Part shown: positions 1 through 7,842 of the stretch, piece after piece | Numbering within the stretch: position 1 is the first letter of the stretch | Layout of the letters: every line of letters begins with the position of its first letter | Assembly (NCBI GenBank): GCA_030524285.1 | Contig: JAUNGQ010000004.1 | Location: 73,626 to 137,625, forward strand | Origin: Eubacteriales bacterium | GTDB lineage: Bacteria > Bacillota > Clostridia > Oscillospirales > Butyricicoccaceae | Length of the DNA stretch: 64,000 nucleotides | Direction: 5' to 3' | Notes under the pieces: generated by a model | Databases searched by the model: none | What the model saw: only the letters and a program-made list of their open reading frames with translations | What the model was told of the DNA's origin: nothing | Translations under genes and position numbers: made by a program

Positions 1-294
1 CACGCTCTCCGCTTCCTCTACTGCCAAAATTGGCATCCCTGCCGCAACCCTGCCGAGCAGGGGTACTTCCGTACCGCCTGTATGTCCAGCCAGCTTAATG
101 GTGCGGGTCTTGCCATTCTCCTGCTCCAGATATCCAAGCTCACGCAGGTGCTTCAGATGCGCATGCACGGAGGACGGTGAACGCAGACCAACCGCTGCTG
201 CAATCTCGCGTACGGACGGTGGATACCCCTGCTCCGCAGTACATTCCCGTATAAATGCCAAAATCTGTCTTTGCTTTTCCGTAATCGGACGCAT
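1..294 (-). CDS. lexA: LexA repressor, N-terminal part (cut by window edge)
   Basis: Translation of the minus strand from ATG at 294 begins MRPITEKQRQILAFI and carries the winged-helix LexA DNA-binding domain (PPSVREIAAAVGL, then SSVHAHLKHL). It is followed by the linker and the Ala-Gly self-cleavage site in GRVAAGMPILA. The C-terminal Ser/Lys protease domain lies beyond the window edge. The family represses SOS genes and cleaves itself when RecA is activated. A ribosome binding site AAAGGGAGTG precedes the ATG. A promoter with an overlapping LexA-type box lies upstream, so autoregulation is likely. The start is well supported by the RBS and by alignment with LexA N-termini. Confidence 0.93.
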   Translation of the reverse strand, partial: MRPITEKQRQILAFIRECTAEQGYPPSVREIAAAVGLRSPSSVHAHLKHLRELGYLEQENGKTRTIKLAGHTGGTEVPLLGRVAAGMPILAVEEAESV

Positions 295-334
295 TGCGGC
301 ACTCCCTTTCATTTTTCATTCAGGTGTTAGTTCT

Positions 335-374
335 ATTGTACAGAATTCTATGCCAAAAAGCAAACATTTGTTTG
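335..374 (-). promoter_or_regulatory. lexA promoter with overlapping LexA box
   Basis: On the minus strand TTGCTT (358-363), a 17-base spacer and TACAAT (335-340) form a sigma-A promoter. The palindrome CAAACATTTGTTTG (361-374) overlaps the -35. It matches the Gram-positive LexA box CGAAC-N4-GTTCG except for one symmetric base per arm. Confidence 0.75.
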
Positions 375-465
375 TTTACCAACCCGTTTTCGTCAATCGT
401 TTGCAGATTATCCACCAAGATCGTTAAATTTATATAATATTATGGGATGCAATTGTAAAATACTC

Positions 466-494
466 TTGTCGCAGAGGCAAAAATATTATAAAAT
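466..494 (+). promoter_or_regulatory. Promoter for asp23-fakA-pth
   Basis: TTGTCG (466-471), 17 bases, TAAAAT (489-494), 57 bases before the first start codon. Genes 551-3286 run in one direction with short gaps and share the terminator at 3295. Confidence 0.6.
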
Positions 495-550
495 AAGATT
501 GACTTACTTTGAACACAAACAGGATTCAAGTATATAGAGGAGGAATTGTG

Positions 551-901
551 ATGACGATCAAAGCCGATCTCGGATTCATCAACATCGCGCCGGAAGTCCT
601 GGCGGATATCGCAGGCTATGCAGCCATGAGTTGCTTCGGCGTAAAGGGAATGACCATTCGTTCTGTCTCCGACGGTATTGCTCATCTGCTTCGCCGCGAA
701 AATATGTCCCGCGGCGTACGCATTACAGAGGCTGAGGATGGCGGCGTCAATATCGACCTGCATCTGGCTGTTGAGCACGGCGTCAACATTGCAACGATTT
801 GCCGTTCGATTATCAACGAGGTTCGTTACAATGTAGAGAAAATGACCGGCATCGACGTCAAGAATGTTGATATTTATGTCGATGCAGTCCGGGCTGACTG
901 A
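551..901 (+). CDS. Asp23/Gls24 family protein
   Basis: A 116-residue protein of the Asp23/Gls24 (alkaline shock, DUF322) family, recognised from the IAPEVLADIAGYAAMSCFGV start and the central IDLHLAVEHGVNI strand. I chose ATG 551 because AGGAGGAATTGTG directly precedes it; an upstream in-frame ATG at 509 has no RBS. The function of this small family member is not defined. It sits immediately before fakA, an arrangement seen in many Firmicutes (yloU-yloV), suggesting a link to envelope or fatty-acid homeostasis. Confidence 0.88.
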   Translation: MTIKADLGFINIAPEVLADIAGYAAMSCFGVKGMTIRSVSDGIAHLLRRENMSRGVRITEAEDGGVNIDLHLAVEHGVNIATICRSIINEVRYNVEKMTGIDVKNVDIYVDAVRAD

Positions 902-957
902 TAAACTGTCCATGGGTGTGAACGATCACACCGGCAAGCAAAAAGGAGGCAAATGCA

Positions 958-2616
958 TTGTCAAAATTGATTGACGGACAGTTATTCTGTGCCATGGTTA
1001 TTGAAGGCGCGCTGTCCATTGAAGAGAAAAAAGAAGAAGCAAACGAATTAAACGTTTTTCCGGTTCCGGACGGTGACACCGGTACCAATATGTCGCTGAC
1101 CATGGCGTCTGCGAAAAACGAGCTGTCCCGACTGAAGGATGCCGATCTGCCGACAGCAAGCGCTGCTGCGGCATCTGCACTGCTCCGCGGCGCACGCGGC
1201 AACTCCGGCGTTATCCTTTCCCTGCTGTTCCGCGGCATGTCCAAGCAGCTGAAAAAATGTAAGGAAGCAAACGGACAGATGCTGGCACTTGCCCTGCAGG
1301 AAGGCGTACAGGCAGCGTATAAGGCTGTTATGAAGCCGGCAGAGGGCACCATTTTAACCGTATCCCGCGTTGCCGCACAGCATGTTGTTGAGCTGTGCCA
1401 GTCCAATCCGGAAATCGGCTGTGGCGAGGTGTTGCGTCAGGCGCTGGATCGCGGTCATGAGGCTCTGACAGAAACCACCCATCAGAACCCCGTACTGGAA
1501 AAGGCCGGCGTTGTCGATGCGGGCGGCTTCGGTTTCCTCGCTGTACTGGAGGGCATGAACGACGCCTACAACGGCATTCACAAGGAGCGCGCCATTGCAG
1601 AGCCAACACCGGAACAAAAGGCCGGCGCAACCTTCTCTGATATCTCAGAGGAAGACATCACCTTTACCTACTGCACCGAATTTATTGCAGAACGCCGCGA
1701 CAAGGCACGCAATGTGCAGCGCCTGCGTTCGTTCCTGAACAGCATCGGTGACAGCCTCGTGGTTGTAGAGGATGATGATATCGTCAAGGTGCATGTGCAT
1801 ACTGATCAGCCGAATGAAGCACTGGCTGCCGGTCTGAAATTCGGCCAGCTGCTCACCGTAAAGATTGAAAACATGCGCCAGCAGCACTCTGCAAAGATTG
1901 TAGAAGAGGCTTCCGGTCTGGAAAGTAAGGCACGCAAGATTGCAGAACCGGAAAAGAAGTATGGCTTTGTTTCCGTCGCTGCCGGCGAAGGTCTGGTCAG
2001 TGTGTTCCGTGATCTCGGTGTCGACGAAATGGTGCAGGGCGGTCAGACCATGAACCCGTCCACCGACGACATTCTTCACGCCATCGACGCTGTTCCGGCT
2101 GAGATCGTCTTCGTCCTGCCGAACAACAAGAATATCGTCATGGCGGCAGAACAGGCTGTTCCGCTCTGTGAGAAGAAAACCGTGGTCATCATTCCGACAA
2201 AGAATATTCCGCAGGGTATTTCCGCTATGCTCTCCTTTGATGAAAGCATGGAAATGGATGAAAACCGCGAGGCCATGCTGGACGCTGCTGCTAATGTCCG
2301 TTCCGGTCAGGTAACCTATGCAGCGCGCAATTCCGATTTTGACGGCAAAAAGATCAAGGAAGGCGAATACCTTTCCCTGCTGGAATCCAAGCTGTGTGCA
2401 AACAGCCGAAAAATGGATGATGCCGTCAAAAAGATGGTCCGTGAAATGTGCAAAAAGTCCTGCTCCTTTGTCAATATCATCTATGGCGAAGACATGACCG
2501 AAGACGATGCAGCGCGCATTGAAAAAATGGTTCTGAAGGAAGCGCCGGAAGCAGAGGTTACGATCATCAACGGCGGGCAGCCGGTTTACTACTTTATTAT
2601 TTCTGCAGAAGGCTGA
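958..2616 (+). CDS. fakA: Fatty-acid kinase subunit FakA (DAK2 domain protein)
   Basis: 552 residues with the YloV/FakA architecture: an N-terminal DAK2 (DhaL-like) nucleotide-binding domain with the Mg-binding signature FPVPDGDTGTNM near residue 35, GARGNSGVILS near 80 and DAGGFGFLAVLEG near 190, then the middle FakA domain and a DegV-like C-terminal domain. FakA phosphorylates fatty acids bound to FakB proteins, feeding exogenous fatty acids into phospholipid synthesis; no fakB is in the window. The start is TTG 958, set by AAAGGAGG just upstream; the nearby ATG at 953 hits a stop after four codons. Confidence 0.9.
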   Translation: MSKLIDGQLFCAMVIEGALSIEEKKEEANELNVFPVPDGDTGTNMSLTMASAKNELSRLKDADLPTASAAAASALLRGARGNSGVILSLLFRGMSKQLKKCKEANGQMLALALQEGVQAAYKAVMKPAEGTILTVSRVAAQHVVELCQSNPEIGCGEVLRQALDRGHEALTETTHQNPVLEKAGVVDAGGFGFLAVLEGMNDAYNGIHKERAIAEPTPEQKAGATFSDISEEDITFTYCTEFIAERRDKARNVQRLRSFLNSIGDSLVVVEDDDIVKVHVHTDQPNEALAAGLKFGQLLTVKIENMRQQHSAKIVEEASGLESKARKIAEPEKKYGFVSVAAGEGLVSVFRDLGVDEMVQGGQTMNPSTDDILHAIDAVPAEIVFVLPNNKNIVMAAEQAVPLCEKKTVVIIPTKNIPQGISAMLSFDESMEMDENREAMLDAAANVRSGQVTYAARNSDFDGKKIKEGEYLSLLESKLCANSRKMDDAVKKMVREMCKKSCSFVNIIYGEDMTEDDAARIEKMVLKEAPEAEVTIINGGQPVYYFIISAEG

Positions 2617-2626
2617 TACAATCCCA

Positions 2627-3286
2627 ATGTCTATTTTTGATATTTTTGCAAAACTCGAACAGGAAGAAAAAAACAAACCTGCCCCACAGCCGATCGAATG
2701 GCTGGTTGTCGGGCTTGGGAATCCCGGTAAAAAATACGAAAACAACCGTCATAACACCGGTTTCCGCGTGATAGATGCCCTGTGCAAAAAACACAATGTA
2801 CGCTGTGACCGTTCCAAATTTCAGGCGCTGATCGGCGAAGCGGTTCTTGGCGGGCATCGCTGTTTGCTGATGAAGCCGCAGACCTTTATGAATGCCTCCG
2901 GCGATGCGGTTGCGGAAGCCGCGGATTTTTACAAAATTCCATCGGAGCATATTCTGGTCATCTTCGATGATATTTCCCTGCCTGTCGGCACACTGCGCAT
3001 CCGTCCAAAAGGCTCCGCCGGCGGACAAAATGGTGTTAAAAACATCATCTTTATGCTCAGCTCCGAGCTGTTTCCACGAATCAAAGTTGGTGTCGGTGCA
3101 AAGCCGCATCCCGATTATGATCTGGCAGACTGGGTGCTGTCCAATGTGACCGAAGAGGAAATGCCTGCGATGCATGATGCGATTGAACGCGCTGTCCTCG
3201 CAATCTCCGAGCTGATTGAAAACGGCGTACCTGCGGCAACGCAGAAATACAACGGAAAAAACAAACAGCCGGAGCAATGCAAATAA
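2627..3286 (+). CDS. pth: Peptidyl-tRNA hydrolase
   Basis: 219 residues. It cleaves peptidyl-tRNA released by stalled ribosomes, recycling tRNA. The family core starts near residue 25 (VVGLGNPGKKY) with the catalytic histidine in NNRHNTGF, followed by KPQTFMNASG and FDDISLPVGTLRIR. The N-terminal extension of about 24 residues (MSIFDIFAKLEQEEK...) is unusual for Pth, which normally starts at the first beta strand. The loop normally read GGHNG is GGQNG here, so the substrate-contacting histidine (His113 of E. coli Pth) is glutamine. Ten bases separate it from fakA, so the two are co-transcribed. Confidence 0.92.
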   Translation: MSIFDIFAKLEQEEKNKPAPQPIEWLVVGLGNPGKKYENNRHNTGFRVIDALCKKHNVRCDRSKFQALIGEAVLGGHRCLLMKPQTFMNASGDAVAEAADFYKIPSEHILVIFDDISLPVGTLRIRPKGSAGGQNGVKNIIFMLSSELFPRIKVGVGAKPHPDYDLADWVLSNVTEEEMPAMHDAIERAVLAISELIENGVPAATQKYNGKNKQPEQCK

Positions 3287-3294
3287 CCAACCAA

Positions 3295-3327
3295 ACACAG
3301 CAACCAGCACGGTTGCTGTGTTTTTTA
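3295..3327 (+). terminator. Rho-independent terminator after pth
   Basis: Stem ACACAGCAACC / GGTTGCTGTGT (3295-3305 and 3311-3321), loop AGCAC, then a T run. Confidence 0.85.
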
Positions 3328-3406
3328 TCCCGACAAAACGGAACACAAAATATCAGGAACCCTTGCGCTGAAAACGGTAAAATAGATACAGACGGAGGGA
3401 AATAAA

Positions 3407-4285
3407 ATGGATTGGGTAAAAAGCTTTCAGAACGCTATCAATTATATCGAAGACCATATCACGGAGCCGTTGGACTATACACGTATCGGGCAGGAAATGA
3501 ATATATCCGGTTTTTACTTTCAAAAGATATTTTCTATCCTGTGCGGCATGTCTGTCGGTGAATATATCCGCAACCGCAGGCTCACACTTGCCGGCAATGA
3601 GCTGCTGTCAACGGATACAAAAATCATTGATATTGCTCTCAAATATGGCTATGATACGCCGGAAGGCTTTACCCGTGCCTTTACCCGGTTTCATGGCGTA
3701 ACACCCAACGCTGTTCGGAAGCATCCCATCCCTTTGCAATCCTTTTCCCGCCTGTCAATTTCTATTTCCGTGAAAGGTGGAAGCAGTATGCAGTACAAAA
3801 TCCAACAGAAAGAAGCATTTCAGATTATCGCGAAAACCCAGCGCTTTGTGAAACAGGAGGACATTCTGGGACGAAAGGATATCCCGCGGTTTTGGGCGGA
3901 CTGTCATCTGGACGGTACCGTATCCCATTTGGCAGAAATCGCAAAGAAAGATGGTATCCTACAGGGCTGTATCATTGGTATGAGTACGGAGGATTCTACT
4001 GTTGTAAAGGATTTTCCGTATTCCATTGGTGCAGAATATGCAGGCGGTATCGTACCGGAGGGCTATGCATTGTTTGATGTTCCTGCCGCTACATGGGCTG
4101 TTTTTACAGCAGATTCCGTCAAACCGCAGGATATCCAGTCACTCTGGCACCAGATTTTTACAGAATTTTTCCCGACTTCGGATTATAAGCCCCTGGGGAC
4201 ATATGACCTTGAAGTATACTCCGGTAGCTGTGCCTTCGGACAGGTATATGACAGCGAGATTTGGATTGCTGTAACCAAAAAATAA
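3407..4285 (+). CDS. AraC-family regulator with GyrI-like effector domain
   Basis: 292 residues. Residues about 8-105 hold the two AraC helix-turn-helix motifs (YTRIGQEMNISGFYFQKIF and IIDIALKYGYDTPEGFTRAF). From about residue 125 (MQYKIQQKEAFQIIAKTQ) it has an AraC-E-set/GyrI-like small-molecule-binding domain. This MarA/Rob-SbmC fusion type usually activates genes for drug or stress responses after binding a hydrophobic ligand. The target is unknown; it stands alone between two terminators. RBS GGAGGG precedes ATG 3407. Confidence 0.85.
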   Translation: MDWVKSFQNAINYIEDHITEPLDYTRIGQEMNISGFYFQKIFSILCGMSVGEYIRNRRLTLAGNELLSTDTKIIDIALKYGYDTPEGFTRAFTRFHGVTPNAVRKHPIPLQSFSRLSISISVKGGSSMQYKIQQKEAFQIIAKTQRFVKQEDILGRKDIPRFWADCHLDGTVSHLAEIAKKDGILQGCIIGMSTEDSTVVKDFPYSIGAEYAGGIVPEGYALFDVPAATWAVFTADSVKPQDIQSLWHQIFTEFFPTSDYKPLGTYDLEVYSGSCAFGQVYDSEIWIAVTKK

Positions 4286-4325
4286 TACCTCAAATTAAAG
4301 CGTCACTCTTTGAGGGAGCCCAGCC

Positions 4326-4368
4326 TGTCGATAAACCCATCTACAACGGTTGTTGAAAAGCCTTCCTC
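4326..4368 (+). repeat. Dispersed intergenic repeat, copy 1
   Basis: TGTCGATAAA (4326-4335) followed after 12 bases by GGTTGTTGAAAAGCCT plus TCCTC (4348-4368). The same two blocks occur reversed at 32290-32342 and, diverged, at 52173-52220. The 4286-4440 stretch holds no gene I can support. Confidence 0.6.
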
Positions 4369-4440
4369 ATCTAAGGGAGACTTGTCCCAAACTTCTTCAT
4401 ACGCATCACACAGATAAAATGGTGTTTTTGCGGCAAGCTA

Positions 4441-4476
4441 AAACCGGCGGGGTTTCCTGCCGGTTTCATTTTTTTG
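4441..4476 (+). terminator. Terminator-like hairpin
   Basis: Stem AAACCGGC / GCCGGTTT (4441-4448, 4459-4466) followed by CATTTTTTTG. It probably ends transcription from the AraC gene. Confidence 0.75.
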
Positions 4477-4496
4477 TAAAATATTGTATCCTTATC

Positions 4497-4525
4497 TGTA
4501 ACGAATCTCCTTTGACCGGAACTAA
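4497..4525 (+). promoter_or_regulatory. Candidate ECF-sigma promoter
   Basis: TGTAAC (4497-4502) resembles the AAC-type -35 of ECF sigma promoters; CCGGAACTAAC (4516-4526) lies at about -10. Its position directly before an ECF sigma gene suggests autoregulation. The spacing is short, so the match is moderate. Confidence 0.4.
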
Positions 4526-4556
4526 CATATAAACAGAAAGCTGGGAGGTGAATATC

Positions 4557-5063
4557 GTGCCCCGCAAAGGTGAAGATTTATATGAACAGCACGCACAGAA
4601 GGTGTATCGGTATCTGTGTTCTCTGACCGGGGACGCAGACCTTGCCGAGGATCTGACACAGGAAACCTTTTATCAGGCGCTCAAAAGCCTGCACACCTTC
4701 CGCGGTGACTGTACGCCATATGTCTGGCTCTGCGCCATTGCCAAGCGGTTATGGTACCGGGAATGTAACCGGCAAAAGAAAAATCCTCCTCTGGAGGAAG
4801 CTCATCTTACCAGCCTCACAGCATCCGACAATCCGGAACAGGAGGTACAGGAGCGCGAGGACCGATTACGCCTCTATCGTGCCATGCAGCAGCTACATGC
4901 GGATACCCGCGAGGTGATGCATCTGCGGCTAAACGGTGATTTCTCCTTTCGGGAAATCGGTGAAATCATGCAGCATACCGAAACATGGGCACGCGTCCGC
5001 TTTTACCGCGGAAAGGAACAGCTTGTCAAAATCTTAGGAGGTGACGAACATGAAACAGAATAA
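4557..5063 (+). CDS. ECF-family RNA polymerase sigma factor
   Basis: 168 residues with region 2 (LYEQHAQKVYRYLCSLTGD, DLTQETFYQALKSL) and region 4 (TREVMHLRLNGDFSFREIGEIM) of sigma-70 ECF factors. I chose GTG 4557 because GGGAGG (4543-4548) lies eight bases before it; an earlier in-frame GTG at 4548 overlaps that RBS. The gene overlaps the next by 14 bases, the usual coupling of a sigma factor with its anti-sigma factor. The signal it answers cannot be read from the sequence. Confidence 0.9.
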   Translation: MPRKGEDLYEQHAQKVYRYLCSLTGDADLAEDLTQETFYQALKSLHTFRGDCTPYVWLCAIAKRLWYRECNRQKKNPPLEEAHLTSLTASDNPEQEVQEREDRLRLYRAMQQLHADTREVMHLRLNGDFSFREIGEIMQHTETWARVRFYRGKEQLVKILGGDEHETE

Positions 5064-6147
5064 ACTGGACTGCTGCGTTGTCCGCGATCTTCTTCCCTCT
5101 TACATCGAGGAATTAACAGAATCAGAAACTTCACAGCAGATTGAAGAACATCTGGAGCAATGCACTGCCTGTAGTGAATTGGAGCATAACCTGCGGACGC
5201 AGGTTCCGGTAACTCCTATCCCCAAAAAATCCCTTCGTTTTTTGAAACGAGTACGGAACAACCGCATTGCATCGGCGCTGTTTGCCATTGTTATCGCAAT
5301 TCTGATTGTTGTCCTGTGGTATTTCTATCTGTTCCCTTATTCCAACACAGACGCTGGACGGCTGACTGCCGTACAGGATTATGTTGCTTCCGGCGAGGTA
5401 CATTTTCAAGAACAACAGGCGATCGGCGGAGATATTATCGATACCTCTGACAGTTCCGATCTCGAAGCAGAAAACGCCATATGGTATACCATTCAAAAAG
5501 GCACCCCTGTACAGGTAGTTTCCTATACGGAGATTGACAATACTCTACTCGTTTCGTTTACCGTCGAGGATGATTTACACAGCCGTGGTATTTTGCAGCT
5601 TTCCCGCGGTTTGAATGGCAGATATCGTCCTGTCAATGCTTCCTACGGCACCGGATACAATGCCGCACTGATCTATGATACAGCATCCATATGGTCTGGG
5701 GAAGCTGACGGAGAAATCTATCATGTTGGCACTGTTTTGGCGGGCTTTGCCTGTGATAATGTTGCCGCAGTTCGTATGCGGTACAGCCACAGTTATTTTG
5801 ATCCGGACGGAGATTATGAATTGACGGACCCGGAATGGGTTACAGAAAACTATGAGAAAACCTATCCGGTAACAAGCAGTACGTTCCTCTGGGCATGGTC
5901 ACAGGAACAGCTCGCTGCCGATCTGGACGTTGCCCATTTTTCCAACGATACATCAAATATCTCGGTATCTGGCAAACCGGTCCTGTTGGACAAGAATGGA
6001 AAGGATATCACCGAACAGTATGAAAACACAGAAAATCCCAGTTGGTTATCCCTGCCAAATGAAGCTGACCTGCGTTATGTCTACATTCTCATGTTCGGGG
6101 TTCTTATCATTGGTATTCGTGCTGCCATGCAGATTTTAGAGCATTAA
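5050..6147 (+). CDS. Membrane anti-sigma factor with zinc-finger (zf-HC2) domain
   Basis: 365 residues. The N-terminus has the anti-sigma zinc-finger pattern (CCVVRDLLPSYIEEL, then HLEQCTAC, that is H-x3-C-x2-C). A membrane segment follows at about residue 78 (ALFAIVIAILIVVLWYFYLF), then a roughly 235-residue extracytoplasmic domain and a second hydrophobic segment near the C-terminus (YILMFGVLIIGI). ATG 5050 is favoured by AGGAGGTG just upstream; GTG 5041 lies within that RBS. It likely holds the preceding sigma factor at the membrane until a signal arrives. The outer domain matches nothing I recognise. Confidence 0.82.
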   Translation: MKQNKLDCCVVRDLLPSYIEELTESETSQQIEEHLEQCTACSELEHNLRTQVPVTPIPKKSLRFLKRVRNNRIASALFAIVIAILIVVLWYFYLFPYSNTDAGRLTAVQDYVASGEVHFQEQQAIGGDIIDTSDSSDLEAENAIWYTIQKGTPVQVVSYTEIDNTLLVSFTVEDDLHSRGILQLSRGLNGRYRPVNASYGTGYNAALIYDTASIWSGEADGEIYHVGTVLAGFACDNVAAVRMRYSHSYFDPDGDYELTDPEWVTENYEKTYPVTSSTFLWAWSQEQLAADLDVAHFSNDTSNISVSGKPVLLDKNGKDITEQYENTENPSWLSLPNEADLRYVYILMFGVLIIGIRAAMQILEH

Positions 6148-6152
6148 AGTAT

Positions 6153-6184
6153 AAGCCCGGCGGTTTCCCGCCGGGCTTTGCTTC
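6153..6184. terminator. Terminator hairpin between convergent genes
   Basis: Eleven-base stem AAGCCCGGCGG / CCGCCGGGCTT (6153-6163, 6168-6178), loop TTTC. It ends the anti-sigma gene and probably the opposing CDF gene. Confidence 0.75.
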
Positions 6185-6187
6185 CGT

Positions 6188-7141
6188 TCACTCGATTGCA
6201 TTGCGGTCCTCTGACATCATAACCGGATTGACATGCACCATGATATGTTTGACCTTTGGAAACTGCTGCTCAATGGAATTATGCACACGGCGTGCAACTT
6301 CATGCGCATCCTCCAGCGTCTTCTTTCCTTCCACACCAATTTCCAGATCAACATAAATTTTATTACCAAATACACGGGTACGCAGGATGTCAATTTGCAG
6401 GACACCTTTCTCCTGCAGCACACACGCATACATTGCCTGTTCTGTCGAGGTATCACACGCATGATCTACCATCTTATCCACGGCATCCCGAAAAATATCA
6501 ATTGCTGCCTTGGCAATGCACACACAAATCAGGACACTGGCAATCGGGTCAAGCGCCGGATACCCCATACGTGCACCAAAAACACCGATCAGCGCACCAA
6601 CAGATGACAGGGCATCCGAACGATGATGCCAGGCATCCGCCAAAAGTGCAGAAGAATCAATTTTCTTTGCATTCCATTTTGTATAATGGAACATGGCTTC
6701 CTTCGTTACAATCGAAATCACAGCGGCAATACCTGCCAGCAGCCCGGGAATGGCAAGGGTGCTGGTATCCCCCGACAGAATGTTCTGCACTGCCTGCACG
6801 CCGATCAGCAGTCCGGTCAGCATCAGCACGCCGGACAGCACAACAGCTGCAACACATTCCATGCGTTCATGTCCGTAAGGATGCTCTTTGTCGGATTCAC
6901 GAGACGACAGCTTCACACCAATGATAACAATAATGCTGCTGAATACGTCGGATGCAGAATGCACGGCATCGCTGACCATCGCACCGGAATGTGCAGCCAG
7001 CCCTGCAAATAGCTTGAAAACTGACAGGACAACATTTCCGATAATACTGACCATCGATACCTTATACGCTGTTTTTTCCGCTGAAACCGACTGTACGCAT
7101 GCAGGTACTTTCGTTTCCAGATATTTTCGGCGTTTTTTCAT
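6188..7141 (-). CDS. CDF-family metal cation exporter (probably Co/Ni/Zn)
   Basis: 317 residues, cation diffusion facilitator family: proton-driven export of divalent metal from the cytoplasm. Six membrane helices with the paired metal-site motifs SDAVHSASD (helix 2) and DAWHHRSDA (helix 5), plus HPYGHERMECVAAV between. The C-terminal cytoplasmic dimerisation domain includes DAHEVARRVH and HIMVHVNPV. The 5' leader carries a NiCo-type riboswitch, so cobalt and nickel are the likely physiological substrates. The conserved transmembrane residues alone would not decide between metals. Start ATG 7141. Confidence 0.9.
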   Translation of the reverse strand: MKKRRKYLETKVPACVQSVSAEKTAYKVSMVSIIGNVVLSVFKLFAGLAAHSGAMVSDAVHSASDVFSSIIVIIGVKLSSRESDKEHPYGHERMECVAAVVLSGVLMLTGLLIGVQAVQNILSGDTSTLAIPGLLAGIAAVISIVTKEAMFHYTKWNAKKIDSSALLADAWHHRSDALSSVGALIGVFGARMGYPALDPIASVLICVCIAKAAIDIFRDAVDKMVDHACDTSTEQAMYACVLQEKGVLQIDILRTRVFGNKIYVDLEIGVEGKKTLEDAHEVARRVHNSIEQQFPKVKHIMVHVNPVMMSEDRNAIE

Positions 7142-7196
7142 ACATAGTTTCCTCCTGATTAGGTTAATAGGTGCATAAGCATGTTCGCGGAGGATA

Positions 7197-7238
7197 GAAA
7201 AAGTCCGCGAAACCAGTAATTACACTGTCCCGCGGACT
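7197..7238 (-). terminator. Riboswitch expression-platform terminator
   Basis: On the minus strand AGTCCGCG (7231-7238) pairs with CGCGGACT (7202-7209) followed by TTTTTC. The 5' arm lies inside the aptamer (end of P4 and the junction), so metal binding and terminator formation should exclude each other. Confidence 0.75.
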
Positions 7239-7302
7239 GAAAATCCACTGTCATTTACAATGACCCGGCTTCTGACTGTTGTCATGCCTGTTCAGATGGT
7301 TC
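7211..7302 (-). promoter_or_regulatory. NiCo riboswitch (czcD motif) upstream of the CDF exporter
   Basis: On the minus strand the leader reads, in order: CTGAACAGGCA, a short P2 hairpin (TGAC AACA GTCA), GAAGCCGGG, a P3 hairpin (TCATT GTA AATGA), CAGT, a P4 hairpin (GGA TTTTCAG TCC), then GCGGGACAG. This matches the NiCo four-way-junction consensus (AGGCA, GCCGGG and GGGACAG junction strands), a class known upstream of CDF exporters in Firmicutes. The P1 closing stem is the least clear part. The overlap with the following terminator implies an ON switch. Identification is from memory of the consensus. Confidence 0.83.
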
Positions 7303-7339
7303 TGCAATTCTATTCTATGCCATGCATGATATTTTTATG

Positions 7340-7368
7340 ATTATAACAGCCTTCTTTTTATCCGTCAA
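7340..7368 (-). promoter_or_regulatory. Promoter for the NiCo-CDF transcript
   Basis: Minus strand TTGACG (7363-7368), 17 bases, TATAAT (7340-7345); near consensus. It lies about 40 bases upstream of the aptamer, as expected for a riboswitch-controlled gene. The rest of 7142-7443 holds no gene. Confidence 0.8.
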
Positions 7369-7443
7369 TAGAAATACGCACAGTTGCAGTATTACAACTT
7401 TTTAATGAAAAAACGAAAGAATTTTCTCTCTATTCCTATTCTT

Positions 7444-7827
7444 TTATTTATTCTGATTCAAGAATGTTTCCCGTTCCTTCCGCAGCTCTGCGTAGACCTG
7501 CAAGGAAGTCCATGCAAGATTTGTCGGCGTTGTTACAGCCTTCAGGTCAATACGGATGCTGTTTTCCCGCAAAAGCTTCAAAACAACATCTACCAGTTCA
7601 GAGGAAAAGCCATGCATGATCAGCATCGGCTCTGCCAGCTCAATACCAAGACCTGGTAAAGCCCTTCCCGGCTGTTTGATTCCCAGCAATACATTCAGGG
7701 GAACCGTATACTGTTCCTTTCGGACCACTCGGACGGAAATGCCATGATTCCGCAGAAGCGGTGTCAGCCGGTTCAAAATCAAATCCGGTGTACGATATAC
7801 CAAGACAATAGGATATGTTTTCTCCAT
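7444..7827 (-). CDS. DUF3783 domain protein
   Basis: 127 residues. The C-terminal half (PMLIMHGFSSELVDVVLKLL, then DLKAVTTPTNLAWTSLQVYAEL) fits the DUF3783 family of small Firmicutes proteins of unknown function. The N-terminal half (YPIVLVYRTPDLILNRLTPLL) is an alpha/beta stretch. I chose ATG 7827, seven bases after GGAAGG; an in-frame GTG at 7836 is too close to the RBS. It is the last gene of the pgeF operon, 15 bases after the lipoprotein gene. No function is assigned. Confidence 0.75.
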   Translation of the reverse strand: MEKTYPIVLVYRTPDLILNRLTPLLRNHGISVRVVRKEQYTVPLNVLLGIKQPGRALPGLGIELAEPMLIMHGFSSELVDVVLKLLRENSIRIDLKAVTTPTNLAWTSLQVYAELRKERETFLNQNK

Positions 7828-7842
7828 CACGTTCACCTTCCT

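Noticed and set aside
4350-4532. 60-codon frame between the AraC and sigma genes
   Set aside because: Overlaps the dispersed repeat and terminator, with no RBS.
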